A stretch of 64,000 bases of DNA from Mesorhizobium terrae (lineage in GTDB: Bacteria; Pseudomonadota; Alphaproteobacteria; Rhizobiales; Rhizobiaceae), in contig NZ_CP044218.1 of NCBI RefSeq assembly GCF_008727715.1, positions 2,807,501 through 2,871,500 of the forward strand, read 5' to 3'. The notes beneath the pieces are model-generated. The model was not told the DNA's origin. It did not search any database and was given only the letters and a program-made list of their open reading frames with translations. The translations under genes and the position numbers were made by a program. Shown in pieces: positions 19,244-28,800 of this stretch; within the stretch, counting starts at the first letter, position 1, and every line of letters starts with the position of its first letter.

Positions 19244-19811
19244 TCAAAGCAAAAAAGATGTTCAAATAAAACTTGATCGGAAAATGTTTGTCAGGACTGT
19301 CAGATCCATGGCTGTCGCATTATTGTTGACGATGTCAACTATCGCATTAATAAATTACTGGCATTGTGATGGTTTTGAAAAATCTATTTTTGTCTCAGCT
19401 TGGCCACCAAATTTAATATTGATAGACTCTGAGCAATTTAATTCACTACCACCTGGTATGGGTTCAAAATTAACTCAAATAACATCGTCGATTGGCGCCA
19501 TTTGGTTTTTATGGTTTCTATGGAACATCTTGCAAGATGCTAGAAGCGAATCGTATGTGTACATAACTGGACTTATGAAGGTTTCGTTTTTTGCGCTTAT
19601 GGTTTGCATTTTTGATATTTTTTTCGCATTCAAAATAACCAATGGTGAATCTATATTCACTCTGAATGTAAGAATAGGGTATTTTCATATTTACGTAAAA
19701 TCTGTGCTATTGATAATATTTTTCTATCTCTTCCTGAGAATATTCATCGAAAGAGTTATTCTTTACGTAAAGACAAATATGTTTAATTCGAACGTTCGCG
19801 GGAGGTCGTGA
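19221..19811 (+). CDS. AT-rich four-helix membrane protein of unknown function
   Basis: A 196-residue protein I do not recognise. Four hydrophobic segments are visible at about residues 30-47, 87-103, 117-135 and 155-175, and the N-terminus is lysine-rich and cytoplasmic in type. Base composition is strikingly AT-rich compared with both flanking genes, which suggests separate acquisition. It overlaps hlyD at its start (ATG at 19221, or 19233 giving MKDDQ) and its TGA overlaps the ATG of the giant protein, so the three are probably translationally coupled. Accessory export factor and self-protection (immunity) protein are both possible; nothing in the sequence decides. Confidence 0.75.
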   Translation: MRHSMKDDQSKKDVQIKLDRKMFVRTVRSMAVALLLTMSTIALINYWHCDGFEKSIFVSAWPPNLILIDSEQFNSLPPGMGSKLTQITSSIGAIWFLWFLWNILQDARSESYVYITGLMKVSFFALMVCIFDIFFAFKITNGESIFTLNVRIGYFHIYVKSVLLIIFFYLFLRIFIERVILYVKTNMFNSNVRGRS

Positions 19812-22800
19812 TGGTTGATACTTCAAGTGGAAGCAAAATCGCGGATAGGGCTGACAAATACTATGGTTACATTGGCCTCGCTCTCGACATCGAACATGCT
19901 GCAATCTTGGGGGTTGCTGCCAAGTATGGGGTGTCGGTCAATGATGTCCATGCTGCGGTTAGTATGTTTGGAAAGGTCGCCGGTCGGTTCAGCCTCGCTC
20001 TTTCTGCGGGGTTGGGCTACGAGAGTGGCGGCATCCCTGGGGCGGCCACCAATGTCGCTGTTGGATATGCTAGCCTGCAAGCTGGAGCTTGGGCTTTTAA
20101 CGCGTCACTTGGCTATACGGTGTCGGTTGCAGGACCTCTCTATGGAACCCTAGGTTCGTTCGTGATCGGTAGTGGCGTTTCATTTGTCACAGCCCTAGGC
20201 GGAGGGGCTTTGGTCGACACCATAAGGGATTTGCCTACAATAAATCCCAACGCATTTCCTGGGGCGCCGTTTGGTAACAACCCATTTACGTCGTCTGCAC
20301 AAGATAGCCTTCATCCGTCCATCAAACCGGGATATGAAACCACATTCAACGACAAGTGGGCCGGCTCGCCGGATGCTGTGGCGGCGACCCAAAAATACAA
20401 CGCTCAGTTGGCGGATCGCGCTGCGAATATCGCGAAAGTTGATGCTCAGTGGAGTCATGCGCTTGACGCACGCGATGATCGCGCGGCTTCCGTTCAGAAC
20501 ACAACAAATGTTTCGGGATATCGCGGCTACAGGACAGACGCTGCGACAACAGAAGCCAGCCGCCGCGACATGGGCGGAGTTGGAGCGCCCGGTTCGAGTT
20601 CGCCACGCGATGGCTTCAGTACGAACGGCGCTACGCAGAGCGGTAATCGCAGTGGTCACAATACGGGCTATGGCACACCGGGCGGCGGATATACCAATAC
20701 TGGTAACAATCCCGACAATCGCAGTGCTCCTGGCTATTTTGGTGGCGGCGTAACTACGACACGTAGCCCCAATTTTCCCGGCAAGACCAAGGATGACTTG
20801 GGCATCGGCGCAACGCCCAGTTTCCCTGGCAAGGTCAAAGATGATCTCGGAATAGGAGCGACGCCGAGCTTCCCGGGCAAGGTCAAGGATGATCTCGGCG
20901 TGGGACTTCCCTCGACCGCTGCCACCCCATCGCCAAGCATCAATCCAAACAAGCCGACGAAAGCGCCTGTCGCTAAGTATGAACCTCCGAAGCAACTGGA
21001 TCTGCCTCAATACGCACCCGTTCCGACGCCGGCGCCGCGCAGTATTTGGGACCAGATTGGCGATTGGTTTAGCGGCGCCAACTCTTCCCCCAGCGGCTCC
21101 GAGCGGGCAGCAAAGGCTGTTAGTGAGGCACTCTCAAGGGGAGCCACTCCAACCCAGGCGAAAGCCATTGGCTACAACAAGGCGCAAGCGTTGGGCGTCA
21201 ACACCGATGACGCCGGATTTTCCGCTCTCATGGATCGTAAGGCGGGCTATCCATCAGGAAACGGCGGCGGCACGCGCGGCTCCGGCAATACGGGCAGCGG
21301 GTCTTCCGGGAGGGGCGGAAGCGTTGGTGCCGTTGGAGATCACGCGGGCAACAATCGTGGCAATGACCACAGCTCGAACAACGGTTGGGGCGGCCATCCC
21401 GTTCTTCTCGACCTCACCGGCAATGGATTGAACGTTGATGGGCTTGGCTCGTCGTCGCGTTTTGTCGACCTCAATGGCGATGGTTACGAGCACCGCACGG
21501 CCTGGGCAGGCGATGGCAATGGTGTGTTGGTCTTTGACGCCGACGGCGATGGCAAAATCAGCCGATCGAGCGAGTTCATCTTCACCGAATGGGACAAGAG
21601 TGAGACCAGCGATCTTCGCGCGCTGAAGAAGGTGTTCGACACCAACGGCAATGGCAAGCTGGACGTCGGCGACGCGCGCTGGGCGGATTTCAAGGTGATG
21701 GTCGGCGATCAGCTTGTGTCGCTGGATCAGCTCGGCATCACCTCGATCGATCTGACGCCGAAAGGCAGCGGGCAGAGTTTCGAGGATGGTTCGGCGATCA
21801 CCGGCACGACGACCTACACCAAGGCCGATGGCACGACCGGGCAGGTTGGCGATGCGGTGCTCTCGGGAGACGAGAACGGCTATACGGTCAAGCGCACCAA
21901 GACCACCAATGCCGATGGTTCGACGACGGAAGACTTGCTCGCCTACAACATAGACGGCAGCCTTGCCTTCCGCAATCTGATCACGACTAACGCCGACGGT
22001 TCGCACAAGCAGACCAAATTCGACGATGACGGCAACGGCACGTTCGATCGCTCGCAGACCGTTGATCTAGTCATTGCCGCCGATGGCGTACGCACGCGTG
22101 TTGTCGCCAATTTTAACGCCGACGGTTCGTTGTTGAACAAGACCACGACGATCACCAGCGCTGACCGCAAAACGGTTACGGCCCTGGTCGATCAGGATGG
22201 CGACGGACGCGACGACCAGAGCCAGATCTTTGTCATCAATGCCGACGGCGCCACTCCGTCGACCTCGTCGACGACGACCACGGTGAAGCAGTTTGCCGTC
22301 GACGGCACGCTCTTGAAGCAGACGATGGTCACGTCGAGTGCCGACGGTCTGACCAAGGTGACCAAACTGGACGAGACCGGCGGTGGCACCTTCAATCTCG
22401 AAACAACCGAGGTGACGGTTGTCGCAGGCGATGGTTCGCGCACCAAAACGGTCACCCAAAAGAGTGCCAACGGCACGTTGATCAGCAAAATTGTCACAGC
22501 GACTGCAGCCGACGGCCGATCCGAGACGATTGACTACGATCGTGCCGGTTATGGCCTGGTGGATGAGCGTGAAGTGTCCGTCACCGCGACCGGAACGGAC
22601 GGGGCAGTGACCAACACGGTCACTTCCTACAACGGCGACGGCACGCTCCGCAGTAAGACCATCGCCACGACCAGCGCCGATGGTCTCGCCCATACTCTGG
22701 CTGAGGATCAGGACAGCGACGGTATTGCTGACAGGACGACGTCGAATGTGACGGTGGTTGCGGCCGATAGTTCGCGTACGCAGACGGTCGAACAGCGCAG

Positions 22801-25800
22801 CGGCAATGGCGCGCTGCTGTCAAAACAGGTGACATCGACCAGCGCGGATCGCAAGACGATCACAGCCACAGCGGACGCGAATGGCGATGGGGCGGTCGAT
22901 CAAACGACATCCATCATCGTTGACGCCGACGGCGTAACCACAAGCACGGTTTCGAAATTTAATGCGGATGGTTCGCTGGTCGGTAAAACCCGTGCGGTTT
23001 CCTCTGCGGATGGTTTTACCCAGACCACGGACGACGATCTCGACGGCGATGGCACGTTCGACCGCACTACCAGCGACGTCACTGTCTTGAACGGCGATGG
23101 CAGCCGCACTGAGACGGTGCAGCATTTTAGCCGAGGCGGTGCCGCCAGCGGCGCACTCGTCGACAAAACCACCACCACGATCTCGCAGGACAGCCTGACC
23201 AAGACGGTTTCGAGCGACATCAATGGCGATGGCGCCGTCGATCGCATCGTGAACGATGTGATCGTTTTGAACAGCGACGGCAGTCGCACCGAGACGGTGA
23301 CGACGTCGAGCGGCAACAGCACCAGGCTGTCGCAAACGATCACCACGGTTAGCGCCGACCGCAAGACCACGACGCTGATGGAAGATACTGACGGCAACGG
23401 CAGTGTCGATCGTTCGACAGTGACGGCCACCAATGTCAACGGCTCAAAGTCAGCAACGATGACGGAGCTCGCGCCGGATGGCGTATCCGTCATTCGCAAA
23501 ACCAGTACCGATATCTCTGCCGACGGGCTGACCAAAACGACCAAAGTTGATCTCGGCGGAGATGGCTACAATGAACAGACATTGATGGATTACACGACCA
23601 TCAATGCCGATGGCAGCCGAACCCAGACTTCAGCCGAATGGGCTGGTACGACGCAGGTGTCGCGCGCTGTTGTGGGCACCAGCGCCAATGGGCTCAACAA
23701 GACGACGCTAAAAGACCTTGATGGGGATGGCACTTACGACACGAAGGAAGAGGATTCCACAGTCTACAATTCCGACGGATCGAAGACGCGAACCATTACG
23801 GATACGGCCGGTATCGCCACGATAGCCAATCGCAAAACCATCACGACCAGTGCCAATGGGCTGTATACGAAGGTCGTGGACGATATCGACGGCGATGGCA
23901 ACTACGATCGGGTTACCACCGACGTAAAGCAGCTAGGCGCGGACGGATCGACGTTTGAAACGATCGAAGAGTGGAGCGGTACGAACGCCCGACTATCGAA
24001 GACAACGATTGCCGTCAGTGCCGACAAGAACAGCATCGTAACCAGTACGGACAGCGATGGCGATGGTGCTGCGGATACGACCAAGGCGATCGTCGTAGGT
24101 ATCAACGGCATCACGACCACCACCGAAAAGTCATTTGCCGCAAACGGCGCGCTGACGGCGGTGCGGGAGATTTCCATCACGGCCAACGGCTTGTCGACGA
24201 CGGTCAAGGAGGACTGGAACGGCGACGGCACTTTTGACCGGGCCACGACGTCGAGCGTGACGATCAATGCCGACGGTAGTCGCACGGAAACCAAAACGAC
24301 TACGAGTGCCAATGGCAGTCTGATTGCGGGCAAGACGATTGTCACGACATCGGCCAGCGGACTCTCGAAAACCGAACAGGTTGATCTCGACGGCGACGGC
24401 GTCATCGACCGTATAACAACAACCATCAAGGCTTTTGGATCTGACGGTTCCCAAACCCTGACGATCGAGACGAAATCTGGCAACGGAACATTGCTCGCAA
24501 GGTCGGTCGAGACGACCAGCGCCGATACCAGGACGCGGTCCTCAACCTTTGACGACAATGGCGATGGTGCAGTCGACCAGACAGTGACCACCGTGCTCAA
24601 CGCCGATGGCAGCACCTCGAAGACCGTGACCAATCTGGCCACCAACGGAACCGTGATTGCAAGGACCGTGACCGAGGTCAGCGCGGATGGCCTGACCACC
24701 ACACTGCGCGAAGATTTTGATGGCAACGGTACGTTTGACAAAGTGACGGTCGATCAAACCACTATCGGTTTGGATGGCGTGCGGACTAGGCGCATAACCG
24801 AACAGACTGGTACGTCGGCCGCGGTGTTGGTCAGCAGCGCGACGATCAGTGCCAACGGTTATGAGAAGACGACGGACACGTTCGATCGCGGCTGGTTGCA
24901 GGAACAATCGATCGAAAAGACTGTGCTGAATGCTGACGGTTCGACCACCAAAACCGTAACCACTTCTGCAGGCTCCTCGCCGACCTTGGTTGGCAAGAGC
25001 ACAACTACGGTCAGCGCCAATGGCCTGGTGACCACGATTGCGGCTGATCTTGATGGCAATGGCACAGTCGATCGCACGACGACGGTGGGCAAGCAGTATA
25101 TCGCTGATGGCTCTATCGTCGAACGCAACACGACAAAGAACGGCAGCGGCACCACCGTCGACAACACCGTTACCACGACCGCGGCCAACCGGCGCTCGGT
25201 CGAGGTGAGAAGTGACTATGACGGCAATGGCTCGGATGACGAAAAGATCGTCAAGGCTGTCAATGCCGACGGATCGGTCACCACGACCACCAATACTTAT
25301 GCGTTCCAGGCGGACGCAAGCCGGGTGGCCTCGAGTTCCCTGACGACAGTCAGCGCCGATGGCTTGACGACGACCGTCATCACGGACGCCGACGGCAATG
25401 GCATGACTGATCGCAGGATCGTGCAGAAAATCGTCCACGGTGCCGACGGATCGAAGACCGAGACCTGGGAGGCCTTTGATGCTCAAGGCGCTTTAACGGA
25501 AAAGACCGCTGTCACCACCTCGGCCAATGGCCTGGCTGTCACCACGACCTGGATGGGGGCCGGCGGTGCGGTTACCCGTGCGATGAGCGAGGTGACGACC
25601 TTAGCTACCGATGGCGGTAGCACCAAAACCGTGACCACCACCAAGGCCGGCGGTGCTCTCGAGAGCGCAACTGTCACCACGACGAGTGCCGACAAGAAGA
25701 GCGTGACGATGACTGTCGATATCGATGGCAATGGCGTGATCGACCAGAAATCGACGAGCGTCGTGAACCCAGACGGCAGCGTGACCACCACTTATGTCGA

Positions 25801-28800
25801 TCTCGGCGCCGACGGTGTCGCTGTGACAGCCAAGAAGATCGTCACGGAAAGCGCCAATGGCCTGATCGTCACAACCGACTACGATACCAATGGCGACGGC
25901 GTGGTGGACAACCGCGCCGTTGCAGAAACCGTCCTCAATACGGACGGGTCGAAGACCACGACGACCCGTTACAGCGGAGCGTCTCAGGCGATCGAGCGTA
26001 CTGTTGTGGTGCTCTCCGCAGATGGCAAAACGCGCACCGAGAGTTTTGACCTCAATGCGGACGGAACCGTCGACAACAAACAAACGTCGTCGACGGGGTT
26101 CGGGCCGCATTCCGGTTATGCCGATGCACGAACCGATACGATCGAGACAGCGGTCGGATCGACGCTGAAATCGCGTTACCAGACCACGACAAGTGCCAAC
26201 GGCCGATCGACCACCAAGGAATGGGATGTCGACGGCAACGGGACGGTCGATCAAACCGCCACGGACACGACGGCCATCACCGACGGGGGCACGGTACGCA
26301 CCATCTCGGCTTATGCCAGTGGGACAAAAATCTCCGGAACGACGATCACCACGTCCAATGACGGGCGCACCGTAACTACGGTCGAGGAGCGCCCCCAGGC
26401 CGGATTCTCCAATCGCACGATCACCAGTTCAACAGCGGTTCTGGCCGATGGTTCGACCGTCGAGACCAAGATACTCAACAACTCGACCAATTCTGTTATT
26501 GAAAAGCAGTTCACCACCACCAGCGCCGATGGCCGTGAAGTGACCATTCAGCGTGACATCGATGGCAATGGCACCATCGATCAGGTCGAGCAACGGATCA
26601 AATATGTCGATGGTTCGACCAAGACCGTCGTCACGGGCATCAGCAGTATTGACCGGACAACGATCACGACCAGCGCGGACGGCCGCTCTTCGACCACTGA
26701 GTGGGATATGGATCTCGATGGCACGGTCGACAGGCGCCGCATCGTCACCAACAACATCAAGGCCGATGGCAGCCAGTCCAGCATCGCGACTGATTACAAG
26801 ATAGCTGCCGGCGTCGCTGACACGCGCGTCAAGGTGACTTCAACCTCGGCAAGCGCTGACGGTCGGACCAAAACCTTTTCGCTCGACACCAACGGCGACG
26901 GCGTCTTCGACCAGGTATCATCAACCGTACTGGACGCCAGCGGTGGTACCGTCACAACGACAACCAACAATGCCGAGGCACAGAAAGCCGAAAACCTCAT
27001 ACTTGGGGAGATCTACTGGAAACAGGCGATCGCGGCCAAGGTGGTTACGACGGTCTCGAGCGACGGCCTCACCGCCATCGAACAATCCGACTATGACGGC
27101 AATGGAACGCTGGAAACCACAGCAGTTTCACAAACGCGTATTGACGGCTCTGTGGTCACCACATTCACCGAGTTGAATGCCAGCGGTGGCGTCGCCGCCA
27201 AGGGCACGCTTACCGTCAGCAACGATGGACGCACGAAGATCCTGTCAAAGGATACGGACAATGACGGTGTCTACGACCATGGCGAGAAGACCGAACTCTA
27301 CATCAACGGCACCGTTGTTCGTACAACGACCGACTACAACGCTAATGGGACCCTGAAACAGTCCACGCTTGAAAACATAACCGGCACCGGCAAACTGACC
27401 ACTCGCACCACGAGAAACGGCGCTGGCAACAAGACGGAGCAATATATCCTCAGCATCGACGGGACGGCCCAGCAAACCACCTTCGTTGGTACCGATGAAG
27501 TGGTTCGTTCAGTTCACAGCATCAACAAGGACGGCAAGCTGACCGCAGGCACGTTCTACGATCCCAAGAACACCGATCCCTGGACCCGCATCGAGCAGAG
27601 CTACAATGCCGCTGGCCAAAAAACGCTCGAAAAGCAGTTCATGGATGACAATACCCGCGTCGACATCACCTTCGATGTCGCCACGGCCAAGCAGACGCAA
27701 GCTACCACCTACGACACAGCCAATCGTATGATCGCACTGGCGACCTATGCGAATGGCCTGCTTTCCACGAACATCCTCTATGACCCGGCTAACGCTAAGC
27801 CATGGCAACGGGTCGAGCAGACCTTCAGTGCGGATGGCACCAAGAAAACACTCGAAAAGCAGTTCATGGACGATGGCACCGGCATCTACATCACCTATGA
27901 CGTGGCCAATGCCCAGACTTGGTCCACCTACACGTCATGGCGCAATGTGGCCGGTCAAGAAGTTGAAGTCGGCTATGATTATCGCGACGGAACCCGATAT
28001 CACGACTTTAGAGATCCCGCGAACCTTCAATCATGGCGCCTGATTATCCAGCATTTCAATACGGCAAATAAGCAAACCGACCAGACGCAATATAATGACG
28101 ACGGTTCGTACGTTGTAACGGTTTACGATGCAGCTGGCACTCAAGCCTGGTCGTCCACAGTTGAATATTATGATACGTCGTCGCGGCTTACGCATAAAAC
28201 GTTTAATAACGACGATGGCACGCGGACGGAAACCTTCTTGGATGCGAGCAATGCACAATCATGGTCAACCATAGTCGAAAAATATAATTCTGCCGGATCT
28301 GCGACATACACCGTCGTAACCGCAGATGACGGCTCATCTTACTCTATCACTTACGATCCAGCGAATACTGAGACCTGGTCTACCTATACGTGCTACTACG
28401 ATGCCGCAGGGCGTCGAATTGGGACAAACATCATCTACGACGACGGCACCAGATATCGGGACTATTACGATCCGACAAATGCCAATCCCTGGTCGACGAT
28501 ATTGGAGAAATACAACTCTGCAGGCGCCATGACATACATGGCTCGAACTGAAGATGATGGATCGTCTTATTCCGTCACTTACGATCCGACGAACACACAA
28601 AACTGGTCTACTTATACGTGCTACTACGATACTGCCGGGCGTCGAATTGGGACCAACATCATCTACGATGATAGCTCCAGATATCGAGATTACTACGACC
28701 CGACCAATGCCTATGCCTGGACGTCAATTGTCCAGCATTTCAATGCAGCCGAGCAGCAGACTGATCAGACGCAAAACAATGATGATGGTTCTTACGTCAC

